64,000 nucleotides of DNA from Dolomedes plantarius (Eukaryota; Arthropoda; Arachnida; Araneae; Dolomedidae): contig OU015490.1 in assembly GCA_907164885.2 (NCBI GenBank), forward strand, positions 239,553,639 through 239,617,638, given 5' to 3'. Below the pieces are notes generated by a model that had not been told where the DNA came from, searched no databases, and saw only the letters and a list, made by a program, of their open reading frames with translations. Position 1 is the stretch's first letter. Each line of letters starts with the position of its first letter. Positions 32,528-44,415 of this stretch are shown one piece after another. A program made the position numbers and the translations under genes.

Positions 32528-35399
32528 ATGGAGCAAAGAGCTGTAATTAAATTTAACGCAAAACTTGGTAAAAGTGCTTCGGAAACATACCAACTCGTGA
32601 AACAAGTTTACAGTGACTGTTATTTAAGTAGATCAAATGTTTTTGTGTGGCACAAACGTTTTTTGGACGGAAAAGATACGGTAGAAGATGATCAGCGTAG
32701 TGGAAGACCAATTTCATCTAGGACACCTGAAGTTATTGAGAAAATACAAAATTTCGTAACAAACGATCGCTGTGCATGACTGAGAATGATGGAAGACTCT
32801 TTAAACATCAACAAAGAAACAATTCGAACCATCCTGCATGAAGATTTGGGCAAAACAAAAGAGTGTGCTAAATTTGTTCCACACACTTTAACCCCTGAAA
32901 AAAAGCAATGAGAAGTACACATTGCAGAGACATCGTTTCAGCCGCTGAAAATGATCCAAACTTCTTGAAGTCCATTGTTACAGGTGATGAAACCTGGTGT
33001 TTTCAATATGATCTTGAAACAAAGCGACAAAGGGCGGAATGGAAGTCACCAAATTCAACGGAAGCCAAAAAAGCAAGAAAAGTTCCATCCAAAATCAAAA
33101 CAATGTCATTACATTCTTCGATATTAAAGGTATTATCCACAAACAATTTGTTCCAACTGGACAAACAATTACAGGTCAATACTACTTAGCTGTTTTAAAG
33201 CGTTTGATGGCCAGAATTCGTCGCATTCGTCCAGACTACACAAGTGTTGTGATGATAATTAATAGTTTTGGAAGTGATTAAAGTTAATATTAATATCGGG
33301 TATTCAGATAAATAAATTAGTAAAGTAAGTGAGTAAGTAAGTAAATTTTAGTAACGATTGTGCTTTGTTTTAATAAATTTATTAAGCCTCTGCTAAATAG
33401 GTCTGAGGGTTTAAACTCGTGGTGATCAAATATTAATTGATTTGATTAATGTCATCGCATTTGGAGAAGTGTGCGCAAGTTTCTCTAAATGTTTTGACAT
33501 TGAGAAGAATTAAGTTTGAAATAGATCATCACGGGTTATACCTTATTGTTAATATTGATAAATTAATAAGCCTTATTTTGAAATAATTGTGAGGTGGCTG
33601 GTACGCTGGTATATTGTTTTTTTCGGTGGCTGGTATATATTCAACATAGTTAATTATTAATTTTAGAGTGTTTTATTTTTGTTTTTTCAATTAATAGTAA
33701 ATTTTGTATTATGAACCCAAACCCTTGTGTAAGCTGGGCTGGTAGGCAATGTAACGAGATCTCCTCCATTTTCACAGTATTTTCACAGCACATACCCAGG
33801 ACTACACCGGATAAAGGGATTAACTGAAGTATCCATTTCAAGAAACAACCCCTTTTTGCAGCTGGCCAAGAGATAAGCGAAACAACCGTTTTGATGAGGG
33901 GTAGGCGCATGGATACGCCTGAGATCGCCAAACGCCGAGTTAGTCCCAGAGTTTAGAAAAATAAAATAAATCCTGATTTGATGCAAGATCAAAGTTTGAA
34001 AATAAAATACTATACTGCCTATCAAATTATAATTCAAGCCCCTCAAATTCTGTTGGTCCGAATTTCCCTGTTAAAATCAAGGAGCGAAGACGCACTCATT
34101 TTCACCCACGAGTAGCCATACAAAGGGGTGAGAAGGTCATCCAATGGAGATTTGGAGACAGAGAGGGGGAGGGGAGCCAAGAGGCTGGGAGCTGACCCGC
34201 AACCCACGATGGAGAGCGATGTCTTGATTTTTGGCGGCCAGCACGCTATACAAATGGCGCTGGCCTGGGGTTCCCCTCATGATTTTTAAAATAATAGTTT
34301 TTTTTGTGCTGCAGAATTTTAATTGGGTAATATGATTTTAATTTCCTTTTTTTTGTTTACTGAATTTTTCTATAGTTTTTCTTTTGTTTTTTTCCCATCA
34401 CTTTTTCATTTAGAAGGGTTATTTTTTCTCACCAGCCACTATGATAATAACTGTAATACTAATGGTAAATTGTACTGTAGGCAAGCAAGAATTTTGTGAT
34501 TATTATAAGTTTATCGGGAGGAGATATGGAATCCTCAAGTGTTATAACATTTTTTTTGTTAAGGTATTTGTGTAATATTGTGAATGAAATCGGAAGGAAT
34601 AAATTTGTTATGTTAAAGTATATCTTTGTCATGTCGGTCCTTGCCTTTTTAGTAAATTTTCTGATTTTTCAGCTTTAGGTTTTTTTTTATTTCAGCAGAT
34701 TTGAAGCTTTTTCTTTTAGGTGAATAATTTTATTTTTTAGGTGTACTCCCATGATAGAGAGGTAATTTTATTAGATTTAATTTCATTTTTCTTTTGGCTC
34801 ATTATTCACCACAGTGAAGCATTCAGTTCGAACCAGTGTTAATTATAATTATTAATTGTTTATGGGTTATTGCTACACACAACGCAACTTTACCATCTAT
34901 CTTAAAATGTACTAACCACTAATGGCCAAATGGCAAATATTGTTGTATTTAAATTTAACTGAAACCCACCTTAATTAGTAAGAGTTATTCATACCCTTAA
35001 TTCATTAATTAGTAACTAGTAATTATTATGTAATTATAAGATAAAAGTAAAATAAAACTCTATAACTACAAACATCGTTGCCACACAAGGACTTGTTTGT
35101 TACACGACAATGCACCCAGACACACCTCCCTTATTGTTCGTCGACTTTTGGCAAAAAATAATGTCTGCGTGTTGAACCATCCACCGTATTCACCTGATTT
35201 AACACCCTGTGACTACTCCTTATTCCCAAAACTTAAAATGAAGTTAAAAGGGTGTTATTTTGAGGATATTTCGACCATACAAGAAGCATCGACATGTGCT
35301 TTGGAGGCCATTCCACAAAGTGATTTACAACAGGCGTTTGATTCATTAATAAATCGCTGTAAAAAGTGCATTGAAGCCACAGGGTCCTATTTTGAATAA
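32528..35399 (+). pseudogene. mariner DD34D transposase, split by insertion
   Basis: Part one (32528-33239) opens MEQRAVIKFNAKLGKSASET with the paired helix-turn-helix, stops at 32777, then continues in other frames through VTGDETWCFQYDLETKR (first Asp) to RIRRIRPDY. Part two (from 35070) resumes in phase with HRCHTRTCLLHDNAPRHTS (second Asp) and PYSPDLTPCDYS (third Asp, 34 residues on), ending GSYFE and a stop at 35397-35399. At least two frame lesions precede the insertion. It is inactive. Confidence 0.88.
33240..35069. mobile_element. unidentified insertion with 5-bp target duplication
   Basis: ACTAC at 33235-33239 and 35065-35069 flanks foreign sequence whose removal rejoins the mariner transposase in phase. 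The insert is AT-rich and opens ACAAGTGTTGTGATG. It has no recognisable coding region, terminal inverted repeat or long direct repeat. A 5-bp duplication is typical of LTR elements of Ty3/gypsy or BEL/Pao type, but no LTR pair was found; a solo or rearranged element is possible. Confidence 0.7.
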
Positions 35400-35480
35400 A
35401 AAACCAAAACAGGTATTAATTTCTTGTTTCCATTTCTTTTTACAGTCCCAGTCTTAAAACTTATTTGACGCACTGTGTAT

Positions 35481-35632
35481 ATTGTTATCTATTTAGCATA
35501 TATACTTGCATATACAATAAGTAAAATTGGACTTCTAAGTAGTGAGAATAAGGTTACTGACCACTGGTATATAGACTGTTGCCAAGAAAGGATAAAGATT
35601 TTATCAACTAGCAGTTTTGCAAATATTTATAA
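35481..35632 (-). repeat. duplicated block, inverted copy of 4842-4992
   Basis: Reverse complement of 4842-4992 with two or three differences by eye. It ends three bases from the mariner's right boundary and continues into the Helitron at 35633. Confidence 0.8.
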
Positions 35633-35704
35633 CTTGCTGAAAACTCGCACTTCGCTACGGAGTACATTCAAATTAAATACAACGGTCAATGTATGCAATT
35701 AATG

Positions 35705-35760
<56 letters not shown>

Positions 35761-36395
35761 TTATAATAAATACGACGATCAATTTATATAATTGATGTAA
35801 AAAAAAAGCAAAAAAATATATATTTATAAAAAAAATCGTAAGGGATATTTTTATAGACAAAATAATGTAGAAGAAAATATTAAAAATTAAATGTAATAGG
35901 ACATACTAAAGAATATTGTACAGTTAACATAGTACAGTTTGAGGAACATAATATCTTTTATTGTATTTTAATACTTTTTTGGATAATGTCCAATCGTCTG
36001 GCGCATTAGCAAGAAAAAAAATCATTTTTTTGTCTATTTAGTTTCTATGCACGTGATGATAAATTTATTTAAAGTACCAGAAAAAGAAATCACGTGATCA
36101 GCATTTAATAAATTAAGTTCTAAAAATTCATCTTTAAAAATTCACCAAAAATCAGAAAATGGAGGTAAAGATTCGAAAAAGATATCATTTTAAAGGAATT
36201 TTTATGATATAAATTTTATAACCCTCAAATTATTATTTTAAATGCAAACTTATAAAAAGTTACTAAAACAGCTTAAAAATTTAATTTAAAAAAATCTAAG
36301 AAGAATTTTTCAAAAATCTTTCTTAGTGCACCCCTACACTATAAGAAGAATCGCCATGCAAAATTTCAGCCCTTTAGGTCCTGCGATTTGGTCTT

Positions 36396-36405
<10 letters not shown>
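35633..36405 (-). mobile_element. Helitron family 1, 5' end lost
   Basis: Minus-strand copy. The 3' end has CTTG where CTAG is expected, then CTGAAAACTCGCACTTCGC. The family core is present up to about 36395, where it dissolves into a TA microsatellite, so the 5' TC terminus is missing. Two internal TA runs have expanded (35709-35755 and the end). Confidence 0.75.

Positions 36406-36458
<53 letters not shown>
36403..36458. repeat. (TA)n microsatellite
   Basis: About 55 bases of TA replacing the 5' end of the Helitron. Confidence 0.95.
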
Positions 36459-36463
<5 letters not shown>

Positions 36464-37088
36464 TGCATTTATTAAAAAGATCACAATTTTACTTACTTTG
36501 TTAGGTAAGTACCAATATTCTTAGTTAAAAGCTAACATTGTAGAAATAAGTAATAAGCAAATTTCAAAAGTGAGATCTGTGAGTTAAAGACCGTATGAGA
36601 TCTTAGCTAAGAAATTATGTTAATAAAACATTCTGTTATTACTTGATTTTGCTTAAAAAAACCACTTATCACCGAGTTTTCGCAAAAAATAGTAAAAAAA
36701 TAATATTCGCATTTTTTCGCTCATATCGGTAAATTTCGCATTTCTTCGCATCTATTTCGTAAATACGAACATTACGTATCCCTAGATATGGGGGTGAACA
36801 GAACGCTTATAACTCTCTCCGCTGAAAATAATTTTTATAAAGAAATCTTGTAAATAATTGTGGAGTAATGCTTATTCATTATATTCCTCATAATATGTTA
36901 AACAACTGAATATTAATAACGTGATAGAGTCAATAAACTTATTAATCCCATCTATTGGATTGTTTGACTGATTTTGATTGCTCAAGCCCGATTGCAACAA
37001 TCCAAGAAGCCATCGCCTGTCGTAGTTATCCTTCCTTCTGTTTCTGATTTCCGAATATCGTAACAAGTGAGAGTCCTCATAAGAGATT

Positions 37089-37096
<8 letters not shown>
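36459..37096. other. no recognised gene
   Basis: Unique-looking AT-rich sequence, nothing supported. Confidence 0.5.
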
Positions 37097-37155
<59 letters not shown>

Positions 37156-37160
37156 ATATA
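37097..37160. repeat. (TA)n microsatellite before 5' LTR
   Basis: A TA run of over 50 bases ending with ACAATATATA at the LTR-shared sequence. Confidence 0.95.
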
Positions 37161-37499
37161 TGTAGACTGGAATTCGCCATTACACCTCATCCCGATCTGC
37201 AGAATGGGACTGGCCCTCCAAACGTTTACTGAGGCGACCTCTACCGACCGCTACGACTATAAATACTGCAGTCTGACTATAGACAAGATATATGATGATA
37301 TGAGGTTATGTGATGTGATATCTCGAGGCGACGTGTTAGTTTCTGAAGACGTTCTAACTTTTTAATTCTTAATGTGTTTAATTTTAATCCTATGTAACTT
37401 TTAATTCTTAATGTTTGCGTTTCGTTATTAAATGTAATTAAATGTCAGCTGTGTTTTTTTCACTACTATCCACCAACGGCCATTCTGACAGCGCCCACA
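37161..37499 (+). repeat. 5' LTR (5' part possibly lost)
   Basis: Matches 42244-42583 from TGTAGACTGG to GCGCCCACA with a handful of changes. TATAAATA at 37258-37265 is a likely promoter TATA box. A polypurine tract sits 115 bases before the shared part of the 3' LTR, so the true LTR may be longer and this copy truncated by the TA run. Confidence 0.88.
37258..37265 (+). promoter_or_regulatory. LTR TATA box
   Basis: TATAAATA followed shortly by GCAGTCTG, a plausible initiator. The 3' LTR copy reads ATTAAATA here, so it would be weaker. Confidence 0.45.
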
Positions 37500-37502
37500 A
37501 AT

Positions 37503-37521
37503 TCAGAAGTGGGATTTCGAG
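37503..37521 (+). promoter_or_regulatory. primer-binding site, tRNA-Leu-like
   Basis: TCAGAAGTGGGATTTCGA just inside the 5' LTR resembles the complement of a tRNA-Leu 3' region (TGTCAGAAGTGGGATT). The first bases pairing with CCA are not conserved. The assignment rests on known tRNA sequence recalled, not searched. Confidence 0.4.
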
Positions 37522-37633
37522 GAAGTGAGATTCGAAGCAAGAACTAAAGAACGACCTGTTTGTTTTCATCGTGGGATATCTTGAGACGACATTGTTCCGA
37601 GACGACATTCTATTTTCAACGCGGTGAGTAAAT

Positions 37634-38220
37634 ATGATTTTGTCTTTTAAAATGAAGTTAAATGATGTTGATGAAATTAGCAGTGCACTGAGAAATACGA
37701 AATCTACGAAAATAAAACTATTCCATAGATTCATTTTTGGTTCTGATGGGGACCGCAAAAATAGAGATAGGATTAGAAATTTTACTGGCTTTGAATTCAA
37801 AGCAGGTGATTCAGAATTTAAATCTAAATCAAAAGCTATAGAAGTAGCATTTTCGATTAATGAACTAATCAGTATTTCCAACATTTTGAACGTTCCATTT
37901 GATGGGGATAAAGGTGAAATATCCGAAAGAATATTAACATTGTTATGCGATATTTCTTTGCTTGCTCAAAATATCAAGGACACTGAACTGTCAGAATCAG
38001 AAAACGAGATTGAAAGTGATTCGTCGGTGCAATGCGAAAGTGTTAATAAGGTTCAAAGAAATAATTCGTCGGTTCAATGCAATGAAATTCAAATGCCTGT
38101 TAAGAACTGTGTTAAAAATGTGCTTGAAAAAAAACTCAATTCTTCCCAATTAACTTTTCTGATATCGAAAGTGCTATTCCACCATTTGGTGCTAACTCGT
38201 ACGAAAATGTTTCAGTGTGG
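37634..38220 (+). pseudogene. gag N-terminus with SAP-like motif, frameshifted
   Basis: The frame starts MILSFKMKLNDVDE and runs 196 residues before leaving the gag frame near 38180. Around residues 78-110 INELISISNILNVPFDGDKG and the following ERIL resemble a SAP nucleic-acid-binding motif. The text continues in the next frame (from 38215) without a gap in similarity, so one frameshift separates the two halves of gag. Confidence 0.7.
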
Positions 38221-39759
38221 GTAGAACAATTTGAAAACGTTGCTCAGTTGTTAAATTTGTCTGATATTCAGAAGTTTATTTTTGCTAAGCGATCACTTGG
38301 TGGGAATGTCCTTCTGTGTGTTAAAAGTGAAAGAAATGTCATAACGTGGGAAAAATTGAAACAAGTGCTGATAGATGAGTTTACTGTTGATATCAACTCA
38401 GCCAACTTGCATGAAATGTTAAGTAAGCGAAGATTGAAAGAATCTGAATCTGTACAGGAATATTATTTTAAAATGAGGGAACTGAGTAATCAGGGTAAAA
38501 TTGAAGATGCGGCATTAATACAGTATGTTATAAGAGGTATAAATGATAAACAGGAAAATAAACTAATTTTATATGGATGTAAAAATGTGTACGAATTTAA
38601 AGAAAAACTGAAAATATATGAAATGATAAAAATCGACTCTCGTAGAAACAAAAATACTTTTGACGGGGTGAAACCTAAACATGAAAGCTATGGTAATTCA
38701 AAACAAAATTTTAACAGTTCTGTTTCTCGTAACTTTAAGGTGTGTTATAATTGTGGAGGTAGAAACCATTTATCTAAATTTTGTATGCATAAAAACCTCG
38801 GTCCGAAATGTTTTCGATGTTCCTCTTGGGGGCACAAATCATCTGAGTGCTCTAAACCAGACCCAAATCCGAAACCAAGGGCAAATAATGATGTGTCAGC
38901 TCTTAATGTTAACGTTCATCCTAATTTGAATAAAATTGTGAAAATTGGAAACTTAAGTTTTAACTCAATCATTGATACCGGAAGTCAAGTCACTCTATTA
39001 CGGAAAGTTATTTTTGATCAACTAAATAATAACCAGTTAAGACCATCATATTCAACTTTGACAGGATTAGGTAAATGCAATATCAGACCCTTGGGTTACT
39101 TTACAAGTGAAATCGAAATTGATAATTTCAAATGCAGTACAAATATTTGCGTGGTTAAAAATGACACAATGAATCATGATATAATCGTAGGAATTGATGT
39201 GCTTATGCAGGATGAAACAGTTATAAGCGAAAACAGAATCATAATTCGAGATAAAAATCAGAATGAAGTAGTTAACTCCTTCACAGTTTTACCAGTAGAT
39301 TTAACTTTTGAGTATGTCGAACTTGATATTGCGCATAATGTTTCTGAATTCTATAAAGATGAAGTACGCAAGATAGTTTTGAACTATAAACCTATAAAAA
39401 CCAAAACAACTAATGTAGAAATGAATATTCTCGTGAAGGATAAAGAGCCAATTTTTCATCGACCTCGTCGTTTGCCATTTACTGAAAGGAAAACTGTTGA
39501 AACTCAGGTAGCTGAATGGATAGAACAGGGCATTGTCGAACCATGTTCTTCTGATTATTCAAGTCCGATCGTAATAGTTAAGAAGAAATATGGCACCCCT
39601 CGTGGATGCATAGATTACCGAAAATTAAATAAAATTATTGTAAAGGATAGATTTCCACTGCCGTTAATAGAAGATATCGTAGACCGACTACAGGAGTCGC
39701 GCGTATTTAGTACAATCGATCTTAAAAAAGGATTTTTTCATGTCGACGTAGACGACTAG
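38215..39759 (+). pseudogene. gag-protease-RT, premature stop in RT
   Basis: 514 codons are open. Gag capsid-like sequence is followed by two CCHC zinc knuckles (CYNCGGRNHLSKFC and CFRCSSWGHKSSEC) near residues 178-211. Then comes an aspartic protease active site (IIDTGSQVTLL, Asp near 253) and the start of reverse transcriptase (RRLPFTERK, IDYRKLNKI, FSTIDLKKGF). A TAG at 39757-39759 interrupts RT just before the YTSFVTHEGQ block, which continues in the same frame. Gag and pol appear fused in one frame. Confidence 0.88.
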
Positions 39760-41925
39760 AGTAAAAAATACACCTCCTTCGTCACTCATGAAGGACAATA
39801 CCAATTTTTAAAAGTACCTTTTGGATTGTGCAATTCCCCAGCTGTCTTTCAACGTTTCATTAATACAATTTTTAGACCGTTGGTCAATGATGGTATTGTT
39901 TTGCCATACATGGACGATATAATTATTTTGTCTGCAAATGAGAAGGAAGGTATAGAAAGATTAAAAAGAGTATTTGATCTTGCTAGCGACTACGGATTAG
40001 AAATAAATCTTAAGAAATCTCAATTTCTAAAAAAAAGAGTCGAATTTTTGGGACATGTTATAGAAGAAGGTTACATTTCCCCATACACCTTTAAAACAAA
40101 AGCTGTACTTGATTTTCCTGAACCTACTAATCTGAGAGAGGTCCAATGCTTTTTAGGAATTACAGGATATTTTAGAAAGTTTATTCAAAGGTATTCTATC
40201 ATTGCGAAACCATTAAGTGACCTTTTAAAGAAAGACTGTAAGTTTAAATTTGATGAAAAAGAAAGAAATGCTTTTAATACTCTCAAAACATTACTGTCGC
40301 AGAAACCTGTTTTAGGCATTTACAACCCAAAATATGAGACAGAGGTGCACACTGATGCTAGTCTAGACGGATACGGTGCAATTTTATTACAGAAATCACT
40401 CAATGATAACAATTTTCATCCGACATACTATACGAGTAGAAAAACAACGGACGCGGAAAGAAAATATACAAGCTATGAATTAGAAGTTCTCGCGATTATT
40501 GAGTCCTTAAAAAAATTTAGTATCTATTTGCTGGGTATTCCATTTTAAATTGTTACAGACTGTGCCGCATTCCAAAAGACGATGGATAAGAAAGAGTTGT
40601 CTACACGTGTTGCTCGTTGGGCTTTACTATTACAGGAATTCGATTACGGTATTGAACATCGACCCGGAAGTAAAATGACTCCTGTTGACGCCCTAAGTAG
40701 ATGTCCGATAAACACACTTTCATTACTACTGAAAATATCTTACCCAAACTTAAGTTGGCCCAGGACGAAGACAATGAAACTAAAACAATTAAAGAACTCT
40801 TGAAGGTTTCTAACTATGACAATTACTTTATGCGTAACGAAATTTTGTATAAGTTTATCGACGGTAAAGAATTAATTGTTGTTCCCAAAAATATGCAAAC
40901 CGAAATCCTCAAAAATGCTCACGAAAAGGGTCATATGGGAATTAAACATACTGAAAAACACTTAGAAGACGTACTTTATTCCAAAAGATAAAGCGAAAAT
41001 CGAAAGACTAATAGCTAATTGTGTACATTGTATTTTAGTAAATCGTAAAAGAGGGAAACAAGAGGGTTTTCTTCACCTTATTCATAAAGATGACTTACCT
41101 TTTTGTACATATCATATAGATCACTTAGGACCATTAGAAAGTACTCCTAAAAATTACAAGTATATTTTGGCAATTATAGACAGATTTACCAAGTTTGTTT
41201 GGCTATATCCTACCAAAACAACCCAATCATTCTAAGTAATATCTAAATTAGAACTGAAGAAAACTAGTTTTGGAAATCCGGTTAGAATAATCTCTGACAG
41301 AGGTACTGCTTTTACGTCTAAGGAATTTGAAGAATATTGTTCCAAGGAAAACATACAGCACTATCTGATCACTACAGGACTTCCCCGTGCCAATGGCCAA
41401 GTCGAGCCATTAAACCAAGTAATTATTTCTGTGTTATCAAAATTATCCATAGACAATCCTTCCCACTGGTATAAACATGTTAACGAACTGCAGCAAACCA
41501 TAAATTCAACGTATCAAAGAAGTATTAATACCACCCCTTTTGAACTACTTTTCGGCACTAAGATTAACTCAAAATCAACAGATAAATTAAAAGAAACGCT
41601 GGAAGCTGAATTTTAAGCTAATTTTGATAAACATCGTGAAGACTTAAGAAGAGAGGCTAAAAAACGAATTTTTGAGGTCCAGGAACAAAACAAAAGAACA
41701 TACAATTTACACAGACGAACCCCTCAGAAATATAAAATAGGAGATTTAGTTGCAATTAAGCATACGCAATTCGGACCTCATCTCAAGTTAAAACCGAAGT
41801 ATCTAGGACCATATAGGATTATAAAGGCTAAAGGCAACGACACCTACGAAGTATTCAAAGAAGGCCCAAATACAACAACCACGTGCGCTGAATTTCTTAA
41901 AAGATGGAGCTTAACACCAACTTGA
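39760..41925 (+). pseudogene. pol remainder: RT, RNase H, integrase
   Basis: RT continues with FGLCNSPAVFQRF and the catalytic YMDDIIIL. RNase H follows (VHTDASLDGYGAIL), then a TAA at 40546. Next come the HRPGSKMTPVDALSR linker, the integrase zinc-binding domain (HEKGHMGIKH ... NCVHC) and the DDE core: Asp in YHIDHLGP, Asp in ISDRGTAF, Glu in NGQVEPLN. A chromodomain-free C-terminus carries GDLVAIKHTQFGPHLKLKPKYLGPY. Lesions include stops at 40546, 41235 and 41614 and shifts near 40700 and 40980. The frame ends at 41923-41925. Confidence 0.88.
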
Positions 41926-42113
41926 TGATACTTTTTACAACTGGCTAAGGACAGATTGAGACTTTTTCACGATGTATGAATTTGCTTTTGCCCAATTATG
42001 ACTGTGTTTGTGTTTGTCCGATAGATTAGACGAATAAGACGATAAGACGAATGGATTTTGAAGGTGAAGAATTTGACGCTGACTCAAGACGAAAAAACAT
42101 GATGAATGATGCT

Positions 42114-42128
42114 AAAAGGGAAGGAGAG
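42114..42128 (+). promoter_or_regulatory. candidate polypurine tract
   Basis: AAAAGGGAAGGAGAG is the only long purine run between integrase and the 3' LTR. It would prime plus-strand synthesis. If correct, the 3' LTR begins near 42129-42140, not at 42244. Confidence 0.5.
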
Positions 42129-42243
42129 AATTTCAATTGTTGTAAGAACAAACTGCTGCTGTTTTTTCTTTTGCTTTTAGGTGTTTTACAACAGGCGATC
42201 CGACCAGGAATGTGAGGTCACATTTTCCCCAGGACGGCCGATC

Positions 42244-42579
42244 TGTAGACTGGAATTCGCCATTACACCTCACCCCGATCTGCAGAATGGGACTGGCCCT
42301 CCAAACGTTTACTGAGGCGACCTCTACCGACCGCTACGACATTAAATACTGCTGTCTGACTATAGGCAAGATATATGATGATATGAGGTGATGTGATGTG
42401 ATATCTCGAGGCGACGTGTTAGTTTCTGAAGACGTTCTAACTTTTTAATTCTTAATGTGTTTAATTTTAATCCTATGTAACTTTTAAGTCTTACCGTTTG
42501 CGTTTCGTTATTAAATGTAATTAAATGTCAGCTGTGTTTTTCTTCACTACTATCCACCAACGGCCATTCTGACAGCGCC

Positions 42580-42583
<4 letters not shown>
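42244..42583 (+). repeat. 3' LTR (part shared with the 5' copy)
   Basis: Direct copy of 37161-37499, ending GCGCCCACA and then CA/TA repeats. Confidence 0.9.
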
Positions 42584-42651
<68 letters not shown>

Positions 42652-42686
42652 CATATACATATATATATATATACATATACATATAC

Positions 42687-42747
<61 letters not shown>
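42580..42747. repeat. (CA)n(TA)n(TACA)n microsatellite
   Basis: 168 bases of CA, TA and TACATA repeats joining the gypsy LTR to the next Tc1-like element. Confidence 0.95.
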
Positions 42748-42750
<3 letters not shown>

Positions 42751-44364
42751 GTGGTTGTCAAAATAATGGAAACACTAAGAAACATCATGAAAACCTTTAT
42801 TAATACGGCTCAGGATCACATTTGTCATGTAAAACCACCTGATTCACCTTGGAATTGGATTATAAAAGTCATGAATAGTGGTTAAGAATATATTATACCA
42901 TTTTTCAGGGAAAAATAATGAAAGTTCCTGTTGAGATGCTGGGGTGGAAATCGATACCTGGCTCTATCCGCTTATACAGATCACGGTGGTTGGATGATAT
43001 ATAGTCGGGGGGATTGTACAGGACAAGATAAAATATTTTACTTCTTTTTCATGCTCTTCAAACCAATACTTGATGAATTTAGCTGTATGTACAGGGGGAT
43101 TATCATCCTGGAGAACGCCATCTCCTGCAAGAAACAATGTTTGCACCATAGGATGGACTAGTGAGCTAAAATTTCGACATAGTCCTTCCCCTTCCATCTC
43201 CCTTTGAGGATTACACTAGGGCCTGAATAAAACCATGAGATGTCATCTAAAACACTGATAGATCTACCTCCCTGATTGACAGTTGAGATGAGACAGCTAG
43301 AATCTTACGCTTGTGTAGGTGTTCTCCAGACATACGCACGTCCTGCTGCAAGGAACGAATCATTGCATGTGAACAATGATTCGTCGGATCAAATGCCATT
43401 TTCAGATATATTACTCGACCAGAACACCATTGTTCGCTCGTGGCACCATTGTGGACGATATTTTGAATTGGCATCTATTTCAAGTGGCTTGGGAATAGCT
43501 ACTCTTCCATAAATGCTTTGTTTGCGAAGTTCCCTTCTACTCCAAATGGTTGATACCGGAACATGCAGATGCAGATTGAGCTCTTCGGTCGTTTTGGTTG
43601 CAGTTGTTTGCTTCCTTCATGTCACAATTAGCTTCAATACCTCGCCCGTCTCTTTCACTCAGCTCTCCCTTTCGTCCACTATTCTGTTAGGCAAAGGTTG
43701 TCTTTCCGTGCACTCTGTATAATATCATGACTTTCGATACCATAGCTCGAAAAACACCCATTAGTCTGGGGGTTGAAGTAATAGATACTCCACTTAAAAC
43801 GCGCTCCAAGAATTTGTCCTTTTTGAAGGTCTGCAAGGTTTGACATTTTACGCTGTTCCCTCCAAAAGCAAGAGGCCCTTAGCTTCATTACTGCTACCTG
43901 ACAGTAGAATAATACATACACTATATTATATAATATAATTAGAAGATAAAAAGTACTTTTTATATACCATGTTTTTAAATTTCCTGTTCAATCATATAAA
44001 CTTGACAATTCTATGTATTAATAAATACTTTTAAAAATTTTTTTGAAGAATTATCCCATTAACTTGAAAGAAAATGAAGTTAATTGGAAGTTAACTTGCG
44101 TTTAACTTTTCATTCCCTTCCCAGACGATAGATGGCTGCACCAGTCTACAAAACAAAATTAACTGAAAATGTCTAGCTAGTCGGGGAGTTAGTTAAAAAT
44201 CGATTGCAAGATTTGTACTGGACAAACACACACACAAACAAGAAAGTAAGTTAATAAAAACATGGTAAAAATACCGGTGGCCTGACTTGTTTTTTTAAGA
44301 AATACGAAGCACATTCATAAACACCAATAATATTGATAGGTGTTTCCATTATTTTGATAACCAC

Positions 44365-44367
<3 letters not shown>
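42748..44367 (-). mobile_element. Tc1-like element, degraded
   Basis: Ends CAGGTGGTTGTCAAAATAAT and, reversed, CAGGTGGTTATCAAAATAAT are bounded by TA on both sides, with a long TA microsatellite beyond each. The 1.62-kb element holds a fragmented minus-strand transposase. Confidence 0.88.
42964..43846 (-). pseudogene. Tc1-like transposase remnant
   Basis: The start MSNLADLQKGQILGARF is at 43846. Decayed sequence follows in shifting frames. The second catalytic block survives as GVLQDDNPPVHTAKF in the frame 42964-43197. The expected third catalytic block after it is unrecognisable and many stops intervene. Inactive. Confidence 0.7.

Positions 44368-44415
<48 letters not shown>
44368..44415. 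repeat. (TA)n microsatellite between two Tc1-like elements
   Basis: About 48 bases of TA separating the elements at 42748-44367 and 44420-45828. Confidence 0.95.

Larger units (their letters stand above)
32332..35477 (+). mobile_element. mariner interrupted by a 1.8-kb insertion
   Basis: Ends CACAGTGCGTCAAATAAG and its inverted copy are flanked by TA at 32330-32331 and 35478-35479. Removing the insertion at 33240-35069 leaves about 1.3 kb, the normal mariner length. The inner transposase is split and decayed. Confidence 0.9.
37161..42583 (+). mobile_element. Ty3/gypsy-type LTR retrotransposon, degraded
   Basis: Two direct LTR copies about 98% alike by eye bracket a gag-protease-RT-RNase H-integrase order. 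That order (integrase last) is the Ty3/gypsy arrangement. The near-identical LTRs imply fairly recent insertion, yet gag-pol has several stops and frameshifts. Both outer borders are TA or CA microsatellite, so no target duplication can be read. Confidence 0.92.

Noticed and set aside
37438..37884. 148-codon minus-strand frame
   Set aside because: Antisense of the LTR and the gag start; similar codon ends at both LTRs come from the duplicated LTR.
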